From assembly GCF_030811555.1 (NCBI RefSeq), contig NZ_JAUSQZ010000001.1, positions 6,507,241 through 6,571,240 of the forward strand: a DNA stretch of 64,000 bases. Reading direction: 5' to 3'. A model generated the notes under the pieces. That model did not search any database. It saw only the letters and a list, made by a program, of their open reading frames with translations, and was not told where the DNA came from. Of the stretch, positions 9,501 to 17,933 are shown piece after piece. Origin of the DNA: Kineosporia succinea (GTDB taxonomy: Bacteria; Actinomycetota; Actinomycetes; Actinomycetales; Kineosporiaceae). Both the position numbers and the translations under genes were made by a program. The first letter of the stretch is position 1; the number at the start of each line of letters is the position of its first letter.

Positions 9501-12500
9501 GCCCGCGGTGGAGCCCGAACCCGGGGCCACCCCGGTCACCGACGGCGCCGGCTCATAGGTGAACGTGCCCGCGGCCGACGTGCCGCCCACGGCGGTCGTC
9601 ACCGCGACCGGGACCGCCCCGGCCGCGTGCGGAGGCGTCACGGCGGTGAGCTGGGTCGCGCTGACCGTCGTGACCGAGGTCGCCGCCACCCCACCGAACG
9701 TCACCCCGGAGACGTCGTAGAACTGGCCGCCGTTGATCGTCACCGTCTCACCACCGGCCGTCGCGCCGGTGGGCGGCACGATCGACGTGATCGCCGGCGT
9801 CCCCACGTACCGGAAGTTGTCCCGGGTGCCCCCGACGACCGACGTCCCCCCGTTCGTGGTGACCGCGACGCTGACCACCCCCGCCGGTCCCGCCGGGGAC
9901 GTCGCCCGCACCTCGGTCGCGCTCACGAACTGCACGCCCGTGGCCGGGGTGCCCCCGAAGTCGACCGTCGAGGAGTTGGTGAACCCGGTCCCGCTGATCG
10001 TCACCACGGTCCCGCCCCCGGTGGTCCCCGAGTCGGGTGCCACACCGGTCACGGCCGGGCGGTCCAGGTAGGTGAACTGGCTTGCGGACGTGGCGGCCGA
10101 GTTCGCGTAGACGCCCACCACGGTCACGGGAACCGTCCCGGCACTCCCGGCGGGCGCGTCCACCGTGATGCTCGTGTCGCTGTTGACCACGCGGTTCGTG
10201 CCCGGCACGTTGCCGAAGCGCACCCCGGTCGCCCCCGTGAACCCGCTACCGGTGATCGTCACCGTCGTCCCCCCGGCGACCGGCCCCGCGGACGGGACGA
10301 TCCCGCTCACCGACGGCCCGGCCACGTAGGTGTACTGGTTCGCCGCCTGGTTGGCCGAGGCTCCACCGATCAGCGTGGTCACGTGCACGTTGACCACCCC
10401 CGGGCCGCGCGCCGGGGCCGTCGCCGTGATCAGCGTGTCGCTCTGACGCGTGTACTGCGCCGTCGTGCCGCCGAAGTCCACCCCCAGCACCCCGGTGAAA
10501 CCGGAACCGGTGATGTTGATCGTCTCACCGCCCGCAGTGCCGCCCGCGATCGGCGAGAGCCCCGACACCACCGGCGTCCCCACGTAGGTGTAGTCGTCCG
10601 CCGCCGTGTCCGGCGACGTCCCGCCCGCGGTGGTGACCTGCACGGCCACCGTCCCGATCCCCGCCGGGGCCGTGGCCGTGATGCTGGTCGATCCGTTGAT
10701 CGCGGTCACCGTGGCCGAGGCCAGGCCGAACCTCACCGTGCTGCCCGAGGTGAACCCGGCCCCGGTGATCGTCACCGGCGTGCCCCCCGTGAGCGGCCCG
10801 GAGTCCGGCGAGATCCCGGTGACCGCCGGCGCCCCCAGATACGTGAACACCGTTCCGCCGGCGCTGGTCCCGCCGATCGCCGTGCTCACCGTGACGTCAG
10901 CGGCGCCCGCCCCGTGCGCCGGGGCGATCGCCGTGACGGTGGTGTCGTTGAGCACGATGTAGCTGGTCGCGTTCGTGCCACCGAACTGCACCGCCGCCGC
11001 GCCGGTCGCCGAACCGAAGCCGGTCCCGGTGATCGTCACCGCCGTGCCACCCCCGGTCGGGCCGGACGACGGCGTCACCGCGCTCACGACCGGCCGGCCG
11101 ATGTAGGTGAAGTCGTTCACCAGCGGGATCGCCGTCGAGGTGCCACCGGGAGCGGTGACCGTCACCCCCACCGTGCCGGCCAGGTGCACCGGGGTGGTCA
11201 CGGTGATGGTGTTGTCGTCGCTGACCGTCAGCGCCGCCCCCACCGACGTCGTCCCGAACTTCACGTCCGTGGCCCCGGTGAACCCGGAACCCGCCAGCGT
11301 CACCACTGTTCCGCCGTCGACCGTGCCCTGATTCGGCGTCACCGACGTGACGAGCGGAGCACCGGCGTAGGTGTACGGCTGCGGGTTCGAGGTGTTCCCG
11401 AGCCCGGCCGAGACCGTGACGTTCGCCGTACCCAGCCCCGCCGGCGCGACCGCCGTGATCTGGGTGTCGGAGTTCTTCACGTAGCTGGTCGCCGGCGTGA
11501 TCCCGAACGTCACCCCGTCCGCCTGGTTGAACCCGGTACCGGTCAGGACGACGGTGTTGCCGCCCGCGATCGGGCCCCGGTCCGGGGTGACCGCCGTCAG
11601 GGTCGGAGCGCCCAGGTAGGTGTACGTACCCGGTGCCCCGGCCCCGCCGTCGGGTGTGGTCACGACCACGCCCACGTCACCGGCCGCGTGCCCCGGCACC
11701 AGCGGCACCGTGATCGTCGTGTCGTTGTTGACCACGAACACCGATGCCGTGCCGCCGAACGTGACCGAGGTCGCGCCGGTGAACCCGCTGCCGGTGATCG
11801 TGACCGGGTTCAGGCCGGGCGCCGGGCCGCTCGAGGGCGCGATCGAGGTGATGGAAGGCGCTGCGACGTAGGTGAAGTCGTTCGCGGTCCCGGCCGTGGA
11901 GCTGGTGCCGCCGACACCGACCACGCTCACCTGCGCCGTCCCGGCCGCGTGCGCGGGACTGCGGACGCTCAGCGTCGCGTCGGTGCTGATGGTGAGGTTC
12001 GTGCCCGGCACCCCGTCGAACAGCACCTGGGTCGCGCCACTGAAACCGCTACCGAGCACGGCCACCGTGGTCCCGCCCGCCGTCGGGCCCGAGCCCGGGG
12101 TGAGCAGGGTGATCGTGGGCGCGTCCACGTACTGGTACGACTGCGTGCCCGAGGTCCCGTAGGCCAGGCTGTTGACGGAGACCAGACGCGTCTGCGCACC
12201 CACGACCGCCGGTGCGACGGCGCGGATCTCGGTGTCCGACACCTTCGTGAACTGGGCCGGGGTGAGCAGGCCGAAGTTCACGATGTCCACGTTCGTGAAA
12301 CCGGTGCCGGTCAGGACGACGGTGTTGCCACCCGCCGTCGGGCCGGACGCCGGCGAGACCGAGGTCAGGGTGGGCTGGCCGACGTAGGTGTACGTGGAGG
12401 CGGCCGTCGCGCCGCTGGTGCCGCCGTTCGGCGTCGTCACGGTGACGTTGACCGGGCCGACCGCGTGCGCGGGCACCAGCAGCACGCTGATCGTCGTGTC

Positions 12501-14936
12501 CGAGAGCACCAGCGGGATCACGCTGTTCTGGTCGAACTTCACCGAGGTCGCCCCGGTGAACCCGGTGCCGGTGATGGTCGCCGCCAGGCCCCCGGCGGCC
12601 GCGCCCTGGGCCGGGCTGATCGCCGTGATCACCGGCGCCGCGACGTAGGTGAACCGGTCGGCCGCCACGACCGCGCTGGTCCCGCCCGGCGTCGTGACCG
12701 TGACGTCGGCGACGCCCGCGCTGCCCGCCGGGCTGGACGCGGTGATGCTCGTCGCCGAGACCACCACGACGTTCGTCGCGTTGACACCGCCGAACCGCAC
12801 CGCCGTCGCGCCGGTCAGGTTGGTTCCCGTGATCGTGACGTTCGTGCCGCCCGCCGCCGGTCCGGTGGCCGGCGAGACCGCCGTCACGGTGGGCGTTCCC
12901 GCGTAGACGTAGTTGTCGGCCGCGGTGTTCGCCGAGACGCCGCCGGGCGTGGTGACCCGCACGTCCACCGACCCCGAACCGGCCGGGACCGTCGCGGTGA
13001 TCTGCGTCGGGCTCACGACCGAGAACGTGCCCGAGGGGTTCGGGCCGAAGGCGACCTGCGTGGCGCCGGTGAAGCCGGTGCCCGCGATCGTCACGGTGTT
13101 GCCGCCCGCCGTGGGCCCGGTCGCGGGCGTGACCCCGCTGACCACGGGCGCCGCGATGTACGTGTACTGGTCGGCGGCGCTGGCCGCGCTGGTGCCGGCC
13201 GGGTTCGTGACGGTGACGTCCACCGTGCCGGTGCCCGCCGGGGCCACCGCGGTGATGCTGGTCGGCGAGTTGACCGTGTAGCTGGTCGCGTTCGTGGAGC
13301 CGAACCTCACGGCCGCCGCGCCGCTGAGACCCGCGAACCCGGTCCCCGAGATCGTGACCGACGAGCCGCCGCCCGCCTGGCCGCTCGTCGGGCTGACCCC
13401 GGTGACGGTCGGCGTGCTGACATAGACGAAATCGTCCGCCGACGTGTTCGGTGAGGTGCCGCCGGCCGTGGTGACCACCACGTCCGCCGTTCCCGCACCG
13501 CCCGCCGGGCTGGTCGCGGTGATGCTCGTGCCGGTGTTCGCGGTGATGGTCGCGTTCTGCCCACCGAACTTCACCGAGGTGGCGTTCGCGAGACCGGTAC
13601 CCGTGATCGTGACCGTGGTGCCACCCGCGACCGGCCCGGCCGAGGGGCTGACCCCGGTGACGGCCGGGACCGCGACGTAGGTGTACTGGTCGGCGGTCAC
13701 CGCAGCGGACTGACCGCCCAGGGTGGTGACCCGCACGTCGACCGGCCCGGCCGAGGCCCCGGCGGGGGCGACAGCGGTGATCTGGGTGGCGCTGTCGACC
13801 GAGAAGCTGGTCGCGGCGGTGGAGCCGAAACTGACCGCGGTGGCGCCGGTCAGGCTGGTGCCGGTGATGGTGACGCTGGTTCCACCCGCGGTCGGGCCGC
13901 GGGTCGGGGCTATCGCCGTGATCACCGGTTGGGGTACGTAGGTGAAGTCGTCGGCGGCGGTGTTGGCGGACGTGCCGGCCGGGTTGATCACGCGCACGTC
14001 GACGGTGCCGGTGCCCGCCGGGGCGACGGCCGTGATGCTGGTCAGCGAGGTGATCGTGTAGCTGGTCGCGCTCGCCGAGCCGAACTGCACGTTCGTGGTG
14101 CCGAGGAAGTTCGTGCCGGTGACCGTGACGCTGGTCGTCCCGCCCTCCGGGCCCCGCACCGGCGAGATGCCGCTCACCGTGGGCGTACTCGGCTTCGTCG
14201 TGCCGCACTCGCTGGTGCCGATGTCGACGTTGACCTGGGCCAGGCCGGCCACGTTGATCGAGACCCGGGCGGCGACGACCGTCAGGCCGTACTGGTTCGC
14301 TCCCTGGCTGGACGTGCTCTGGTAGTTGAGGATGATCGAGCCGGCCGTGGTCGGCACCCCGAGCACGGTCAGGGTCAGCGGGATCGTGTAGTTGGGTGTG
14401 ATCGCGCCGGACGGGATGGCCGCGCCCAGCCCGAGACCGCCGCCGATGTTCAGGCCGGTCACGGTCGACGAACCGGTGGCGCCGGTGCCGGTCGCCTGGC
14501 ACTGCGAGTGCGTGGGGCCGAGACTCACCAGGCCGCTGGCGATGTTGAGGCTGGCCAGGTCGGCGCTGGAGGTGGCGGTGTCGTAGAGCAGATCGGCGGT
14601 CGCCGCGCTCTTGACCACCCCGGCCGTGGCGACGGCGTCGAGGCCCAGGCCGCTCAGGTTCGCCAACTGGGCGCTGGGTGTGCCCGGGTACTGCGACTGG
14701 GCGACGCTCGCGATGTTCACGGTCGCCGCACCGAGCAGCTTGACGTTGCCGTTGAGCACGTTCGCGTTCGCGACGACGGTGCCGGTGAAGGCCGAACTGC
14801 CCTGCGCCCCGAGGGGTATCACCAGGCCGGTGACGAGCAGACCGGTGAGACCGCGTGCCGTGGCCCGCTGTTTCCAGCCTGCGGCCCACCGTGCCGAAGG
14901 CCTGTTGTTCCTGAGCCACTTCCCCCACGAGCGCAT
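6588..14936 (-). CDS. Giant sortase-anchored surface protein with 27 IPT/TIG repeats
   Basis: This 2782-residue protein is secreted and wall-anchored. It has a long signal peptide (basic residues 7-29, hydrophobic 30-45, AQG/SSA cleavage region). A 200-residue beta-rich domain follows with a Cys pair at 146/244. By my reading there are then 27 IPT/TIG immunoglobulin-like repeats of about 86 residues from residue 251 to about 2570, each beginning with a pattern like PxVTxVxPxxGPxxGGTxVTITGxGF. Next come an Ig-like domain, a Gly/Asp/Thr-rich wall-spanning linker, and an LAFTG sorting motif at 2738-2742. A membrane helix and basic tail end the protein. LAxTG is the signal for class E sortases. 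Such stalks usually act in adhesion or cell contact; the ligand is unknown. It is transcribed alone. Confidence 0.95.
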   Translation of the reverse strand: MRSWGKWLRNNRPSARWAAGWKQRATARGLTGLLVTGLVIPLGAQGSSAFTGTVVANANVLNGNVKLLGAATVNIASVAQSQYPGTPSAQLANLSGLGLDAVATAGVVKSAATADLLYDTATSSADLASLNIASGLVSLGPTHSQCQATGTGATGSSTVTGLNIGGGLGLGAAIPSGAITPNYTIPLTLTVLGVPTTAGSIILNYQSTSSQGANQYGLTVVAARVSINVAGLAQVNVDIGTSECGTTKPSTPTVSGISPVRGPEGGTTSVTVTGTNFLGTTNVQFGSASATSYTITSLTSITAVAPAGTGTVDVRVINPAGTSANTAADDFTYVPQPVITAIAPTRGPTAGGTSVTITGTSLTGATAVSFGSTAATSFSVDSATQITAVAPAGASAGPVDVRVTTLGGQSAAVTADQYTYVAVPAVTGVSPSAGPVAGGTTVTITGTGLANATSVKFGGQNATITANTGTSITATSPAGGAGTADVVVTTAGGTSPNTSADDFVYVSTPTVTGVSPTSGQAGGGSSVTISGTGFAGLSGAAAVRFGSTNATSYTVNSPTSITAVAPAGTGTVDVTVTNPAGTSAASAADQYTYIAAPVVSGVTPATGPTAGGNTVTIAGTGFTGATQVAFGPNPSGTFSVVSPTQITATVPAGSGSVDVRVTTPGGVSANTAADNYVYAGTPTVTAVSPATGPAAGGTNVTITGTNLTGATAVRFGGVNATNVVVVSATSITASSPAGSAGVADVTVTTPGGTSAVVAADRFTYVAAPVITAISPAQGAAAGGLAATITGTGFTGATSVKFDQNSVIPLVLSDTTISVLLVPAHAVGPVNVTVTTPNGGTSGATAASTYTYVGQPTLTSVSPASGPTAGGNTVVLTGTGFTNVDIVNFGLLTPAQFTKVSDTEIRAVAPAVVGAQTRLVSVNSLAYGTSGTQSYQYVDAPTITLLTPGSGPTAGGTTVAVLGSGFSGATQVLFDGVPGTNLTISTDATLSVRSPAHAAGTAQVSVVGVGGTSSTAGTANDFTYVAAPSITSIAPSSGPAPGLNPVTITGSGFTGATSVTFGGTASVFVVNNDTTITVPLVPGHAAGDVGVVVTTPDGGAGAPGTYTYLGAPTLTAVTPDRGPIAGGNTVVLTGTGFNQADGVTFGITPATSYVKNSDTQITAVAPAGLGTANVTVSAGLGNTSNPQPYTYAGAPLVTSVTPNQGTVDGGTVVTLAGSGFTGATDVKFGTTSVGAALTVSDDNTITVTTPVHLAGTVGVTVTAPGGTSTAIPLVNDFTYIGRPVVSAVTPSSGPTGGGTAVTITGTGFGSATGAAAVQFGGTNATSYIVLNDTTVTAIAPAHGAGAADVTVSTAIGGTSAGGTVFTYLGAPAVTGISPDSGPLTGGTPVTITGAGFTSGSTVRFGLASATVTAINGSTSITATAPAGIGTVAVQVTTAGGTSPDTAADDYTYVGTPVVSGLSPIAGGTAGGETINITGSGFTGVLGVDFGGTTAQYTRQSDTLITATAPARGPGVVNVHVTTLIGGASANQAANQYTYVAGPSVSGIVPSAGPVAGGTTVTITGSGFTGATGVRFGNVPGTNRVVNSDTSITVDAPAGSAGTVPVTVVGVYANSAATSASQFTYLDRPAVTGVAPDSGTTGGGTVVTISGTGFTNSSTVDFGGTPATGVQFVSATEVRATSPAGPAGVVSVAVTTNGGTSVVGGTRDNFRYVGTPAITSIVPPTGATAGGETVTINGGQFYDVSGVTFGGVAATSVTTVSATQLTAVTPPHAAGAVPVAVTTAVGGTSAAGTFTYEPAPSVTGVAPGSGSTAGGTGVTLTGTGFTGASQVYFGSVPASFFNVDSDTQITATSPAMGMPGTFDVTVDGPYGTSEATAASRFTYAGAPTVTGITPARGALAGGTEVTVTGTGFTAGSQVFFGGVAATVRFVSATELVATTPAGSAGTVAMTVDNGYGTSAGVNFTFVDLPAITSVAPASGPEPGGTAVVVRGSGFIGTTAVRFGTVSASFSLISDTEIRTTSPGGTGSVNVRITNDGGTSAVGSTTGFDYVPPPAVSGVSPRSGPIAGGTTVTVDGTGFTSGTTVSFGSTPGTAVNVLSPTRLTVLSPAAGAATTVSVSVTTVNGTSGVAGPADDFAYVGAPSVSGVTPAAGPLAGGTTVTISGAGFTDATAVRFGTVAATSFTVSTDGTITAVVPAGAAGVANVTVTGPGGTSAVVPAAQFRYQAAASITGISPDTGSVQGGQTVTITGSGFTGTTRVTFGGVDATSFTVVDDSTITAVTPNVPAAGDRTVRVVAPGGTSPVTADSTYTFVAPPSLTAVSPDVGSTAGGTAVTLTGTGLTGATSVAFGTTAVTPTVVGATTLTVVTPVHAAGTVDVVVTVPTGNATLPGGFTFVEPGSAPVVSAVDPDRGPAAGGNRVTVTGIGFTDATAVTFGGVTATYTVVSDTRITVTVPADGTGTVTVRVSTANGTSTDAVGYTYVPLSELPTVRSITPDVGPVAGGTALTVSGSNFDEQTTVSFDGVPGEGLTLGPDVGGSALVRSVPAGIRAAYSNTLTVVSPAHAQGPVTVRVTNAAGTTNFVQAFTFIPRPSATAFTVTVPAGSTSVIAPRGPDYTELTVDACSAVTGDGSVKVGPKGLACVYTAPDEAGTDGFTMDVTDVIGQSATQTVRVTVTEDGGTGTDNGGGNDNGGDDGGTGSGGNGGNNGDGDGGTGTDGGGGNDSGDGTPSGGAGETDSTGDDLAFTGTPYFLVPAIAAGFALILFGTGLLSAETLRARRRPGRGSIR

Positions 14937-14994
14937 GCGCAGAACTCCCCCAGAATTCCCCAGTGCAACGTGGGGGACTCTAGGTAGTCAGCGA

Positions 14995-15010
14995 ATTACA
15001 GAGATGTAAT
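14995..15010. promoter_or_regulatory. Inverted repeat in the leader of the IPT/TIG gene
   Basis: ATTACAGAGATGTAAT has perfect 6-bp arms around GAGA. It lies 59 bp upstream of the giant gene start in an AT-rich patch and is a likely promoter-proximal operator. It could also be a weak 3' element of the amylase side, but that gene ends leftward and has its terminator space here as well. The rest of the 14937-15126 gap shows nothing further. Confidence 0.4.
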
Positions 15011-15126
15011 GAGGGCGGCGTGTCGCGAGAGTCGGACAGATGGCCGATGGACGGATGCGCGCGGCGCGACCGGGGCGAAACGTGCGTGATCACGACAGAG
15101 TTCGGCGCGATCACGCACGCTCCCCG

Positions 15127-16647
15127 TCAGACCCGGTCGGCCCTGGTGAAGGCCACCGCCCCCTTGGCCGGAACCGTGACGCGAACCTGGCCCCGCGCGT
15201 CCACCGTCACCGTGGGACCCGAGCACTTACCCTTGCTCACCGACCCGCGCGTGACATCGCAGTAGGTACCGGCCGCCAGGCCGGTGTCGAAAGTGCGGGT
15301 GACGGGCGACTTGTCGTTGTTGAGGGCGATCCAGCCGGCCTGACCCCGGCTGAACGCGATCAGGTTGCCGCCGTTGTCCCACCAGTGGGTGACGGGCGCC
15401 CGGCCGACGTGGTTGTGGAAGCCGACCAGCCCGGTCACGGCCTTGTCCCGGTGCACGCAGACCCAGGCCTCGGAGGCACAGTCGGTGTCGGTGATGAGCC
15501 CCCCGGGGTCGGAGGGCGGGGAGGCGTCCGTGGCCGACCACGCGAAACTGCTGTAGACCTGCGGGGTTCCGTATCCGTAGGCGAGCAGGAACTGCTGGGC
15601 GAGCAGGTTCGTGGCGCCGTCCTTGTAGGTGAGGGCGTCACCGTTGCGCTCGGTGTCGTGGTTCTGCACGAAGCTCAGGGTCTTGCCCGAGGGGGTCAGG
15701 CCGTCGCCGAAGGTCTTGAGCACGGCCAGGCTCCCGGTCCCGTCGGCCGGGTAGCTCTTGAACGCGTTCTTGATCTGGATGTCGCCGTCGAGCCCGAGCA
15801 CCGCCGAGCCCGCGCCCGTGAACGCCTGCGGCGAGAGGATTCCCGGCCCGCCGCCGAACACCTCCAGCGCCACGTAGGGCCGGTCGCCGTCGACGGTGTC
15901 GCGAAGCTTCTTCTGCAGGGCGAGAAGGTCGTCCTGGCCGACGTGCTTGGCGGCGTCCACCCGGAACCCCGAGACCCCGTACCCGATCAGCTTGTTCAGG
16001 TACTTCGCGAGCTCGTTGCGCACCTTCGGGCTGTCGGTGCGCAGGTCGGCCAGCCCGACGAGCTCACACGTGCGCACCTGCCGCAGGTTGTTGAAGTCTT
16101 CGATACCACCGGTGGACGAGGGGCAGTCGGTACCTTTCCGGTGAAAGTCCGAGGCGTCGTAAAGCCCGGCGTACTCGAAGTGGCTGTACGTGCGCCCGCC
16201 GTACGACGTGCTGCCCTGCCCGGTCATGTGATTGACCACCGCGTCGACGTAGACCTTCACGCCCGCCCTGCGGCACGTCGTCACCATCGAGCGGAACTGC
16301 GCCTCGGTGCCCATCCGGCTGGTCAGCTCGTAGGAGACCGGCTGATAGATCTCCCACCAGGGATGCAGCACGGTGTCGCTGCCGTCACCGAGCTTCGTGC
16401 GCTTGAGCGAGTCGGCCGGCTGCGAGACCTGCACCCCCGCGTACCCGGCCGGGCCGAGGGTCCCGGTGCACTCGGAGGCGACCGAGTCCCAGTTCCACTC
16501 GAACAGATTCGCCATCACGTCGGTGCGGCCGGGGCCGGCCTGCGGCGCTCCGGCCGGCTCCCGCTCGAGGCCGTGCAGCGCGGCGAGCGGCAGCCCGATC
16601 GCGGCCAGGACGGCGAGGGCGGACAGGGACGAGGTGCGGACGGACAT
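15127..16647 (-). CDS. Secreted alpha-amylase, GH13
   Basis: This 506-residue enzyme hydrolyses alpha-1,4 bonds in starch outside the cell. A signal peptide occupies residues 1-25 or so. The (beta/alpha)8 GH13 motifs are present: DAVVNH at 135-140, GFRVDAAKH with the nucleophile Asp231, VALEVFGGG with acid Glu262, and FVQNHDTER with Asp331. The last differs slightly from the common FVDNHDT. The order and the C-terminal all-beta domain C match the Streptomyces/animal-like subfamily. There is no starch-binding domain after domain C, so it is a minimal amylase. The start has GGGGGA eight bases upstream. It stands downstream of decayed chemotaxis genes but has its own promoter region. Confidence 0.95.
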   Translation of the reverse strand: MSVRTSSLSALAVLAAIGLPLAALHGLEREPAGAPQAGPGRTDVMANLFEWNWDSVASECTGTLGPAGYAGVQVSQPADSLKRTKLGDGSDTVLHPWWEIYQPVSYELTSRMGTEAQFRSMVTTCRRAGVKVYVDAVVNHMTGQGSTSYGGRTYSHFEYAGLYDASDFHRKGTDCPSSTGGIEDFNNLRQVRTCELVGLADLRTDSPKVRNELAKYLNKLIGYGVSGFRVDAAKHVGQDDLLALQKKLRDTVDGDRPYVALEVFGGGPGILSPQAFTGAGSAVLGLDGDIQIKNAFKSYPADGTGSLAVLKTFGDGLTPSGKTLSFVQNHDTERNGDALTYKDGATNLLAQQFLLAYGYGTPQVYSSFAWSATDASPPSDPGGLITDTDCASEAWVCVHRDKAVTGLVGFHNHVGRAPVTHWWDNGGNLIAFSRGQAGWIALNNDKSPVTRTFDTGLAAGTYCDVTRGSVSKGKCSGPTVTVDARGQVRVTVPAKGAVAFTRADRV

Positions 16648-16697
16648 GCGGATCCCCCATCGGTCGGCATTGACCCGGTTCGCGACACGGTGCGACG

Positions 16698-16712
16698 CGA
16701 CCGTAACGGTCG
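16698..16712. promoter_or_regulatory. Palindrome in the amylase promoter region
   Basis: CGACCGTAACGGTCG has perfect 7-bp arms with one central base, 51 bp upstream of the amylase start. Odd-length CG-rich palindromes at this position are typical of LacI-family operators controlling sugar genes. The assignment is by position and symmetry only. Confidence 0.4.
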
Positions 16713-16835
16713 GCGAGGGCCCGTTTCAATGCCTGCCGTCCGGACGTGCCCACCGGATCGCCCGTCGGCCGGCGGCGACACCCCCCTGGACCCGCGTGCA
16801 TCTGCCTGTGGACCCGGTGCGTCTGCCGTGGGCCC

Positions 16836-17087
16836 TACCCGCGGGGTGGTCGAAAGCCCCGGTGCGAACAGCAGCTCGTTGACGTCGTTGTCGTCGAGAG
16901 ACGTACTGCGGGAATCAGCCCACTCGCGGTCGCCGTGGCGGGCGGCCCGGAAGACCGCGTTCAGGGTCTCTTCGTCGGCCGTTCCCGGTTCCAGCTGGAG
17001 CAGACCGCTTTCCAGGTCAGCCAGCAGCTCCCTCGCCTCGGCCCGGAAGTTCTCACGGGCCCGGAGCATTTCCTCCCCGACATGCAC
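16836..17087 (-). pseudogene. cheA: Remnant of cheA histidine kinase
   Basis: The frame starts at GTG 17087 behind a good GGAGG. About 50 residues match the N-terminal helices of the CheA phosphotransfer domain (NFRAEARELLADLESGLLQLE, then LNAVFRAAR). The sequence then jumps to a piece of the ATP-binding region (DDNDVNELLFAPGLSTTPRV), where the family reads ELLFAPGFST. The phosphoacceptor His and several hundred residues are missing. After residue 84 the match ends and the frame runs into the amylase gene without a stop. It cannot be a working kinase. It is the last gene of a decayed mcp-cheR-cheD-cheY-cheA operon. Confidence 0.75.
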
Positions 17088-17118
17088 AGCTCGCCTCCCT
17101 CCGGCTCCTGGGAACCGT

Positions 17119-17430
17119 TCAGACCCGCCTGCCGAAGGACGTCCGTGACGACCGGGGACGGGCGGCACAGGAGGAGAACTCCTCGGCGCGCTCGGCGGCC
17201 GTCCGGGCGGCGAGCGGCACGTGGAGGACGGCGGAGAGCATCTGGGCGGGCCGGCCGGGTTCGACCACCCAGGCCCTGGCGCCCGCGGCCTGGCCCTCCC
17301 GCATCATGGCCTCGCCGGACACCCTGGTCAGCGTGATGATGGGGACGAACTTGCAGGCCCCCCACGGGGTGATCCCGACGGCCTGACGGACCGGGGCCGA
17401 GTCGTCCACCACGAGAACCTCGGCCGTCAT
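17119..17430 (-). pseudogene. cheY: CheY-like receiver with internal deletion
   Basis: The start ATG overlaps the cheD stop (ATGA). The first 15 residues match strand 1 and the acidic pocket of a receiver domain (VLVVDDSAPVRQAV). The next recognisable part is already strand 4 onward (VPIITLTRVSGEAMMREGQAAGARAWVV). About 40 residues are missing in frame, including the phosphorylated Asp. The conserved Lys-Pro is changed to Glu-Pro (VVEPGRP). The protein (103 residues) could still be made but cannot act as a normal CheY. Confidence 0.75.
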
Positions 17431-17933
17431 CGGGTCGTCTCCGGGCACATCGCCCCTTCGTGCCGCACCTGCGTCTCACCCGTCAGCAGGTCGAACGTGA
17501 CCCGCCGGGGGCCGAAGCCACCGACGTGCCACCGCTCGGCCCTGGCACCCAGACTGTTGATCAGGAACAGCGCGGCGTGGATGTTGATGCCGGGCACATC
17601 GGGGCGGCGGCCCGAGCCGGCTCCCGCCAGCTGCCGGGCCCCGCCGTAAACGCTGAAACGGTACTCGCCGTATGCGGTCCCGGCATCCCTCATGTGCTGG
17701 CACATGAGCGCGAACGCCTCGTCGGCGTAGCGGGCGTCCATGTCCCTGCCCGCCCGCGCCCGGCCCCGTGACGGGACGAGGAAGTGGCACATGCCCCCGA
17801 CGAGCAGGAACGGGTGCCACACCGTGATCGCCACGCAGGAACCGAGCAGGGTGTCCACGGTGCCCGGTCCGGGCCCGAACCACAGGCTCCCGGGAACGAG
17901 AGAGATCGCCGGCCACTCACCGTGGGCCTTCAT
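17427..17933 (-). CDS. cheD: Chemoreceptor glutamine deamidase CheD
   Basis: This 168-residue protein has the full CheD fold. CheD deamidates glutamines on chemoreceptors and adjusts their signalling. The catalytic Cys33 sits in LLGSCVAITVWHP and His50 in GGMCHFLVP; the C-terminal strand VGGFGPRRVTFDLLTGE is also conserved. Start ATG overlaps the cheR stop and its stop overlaps the cheY-remnant start, so the old operon coupling remains. With receptor, cheY and cheA reduced to fragments here, it can only act if partners are encoded elsewhere. Confidence 0.85.
   Translation of the reverse strand: MKAHGEWPAISLVPGSLWFGPGPGTVDTLLGSCVAITVWHPFLLVGGMCHFLVPSRGRARAGRDMDARYADEAFALMCQHMRDAGTAYGEYRFSVYGGARQLAGAGSGRRPDVPGINIHAALFLINSLGARAERWHVGGFGPRRVTFDLLTGETQVRHEGAMCPETTR

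Noticed and set aside
6114-13454. Plus-strand open frame of 2446 codons opposite the giant IPT/TIG gene
   Set aside because: It encodes only Arg/His/Gly/Ala-rich sequence, has no domain and arises from the codon bias of the minus-strand gene, whose repeats and signals are unmistakable.
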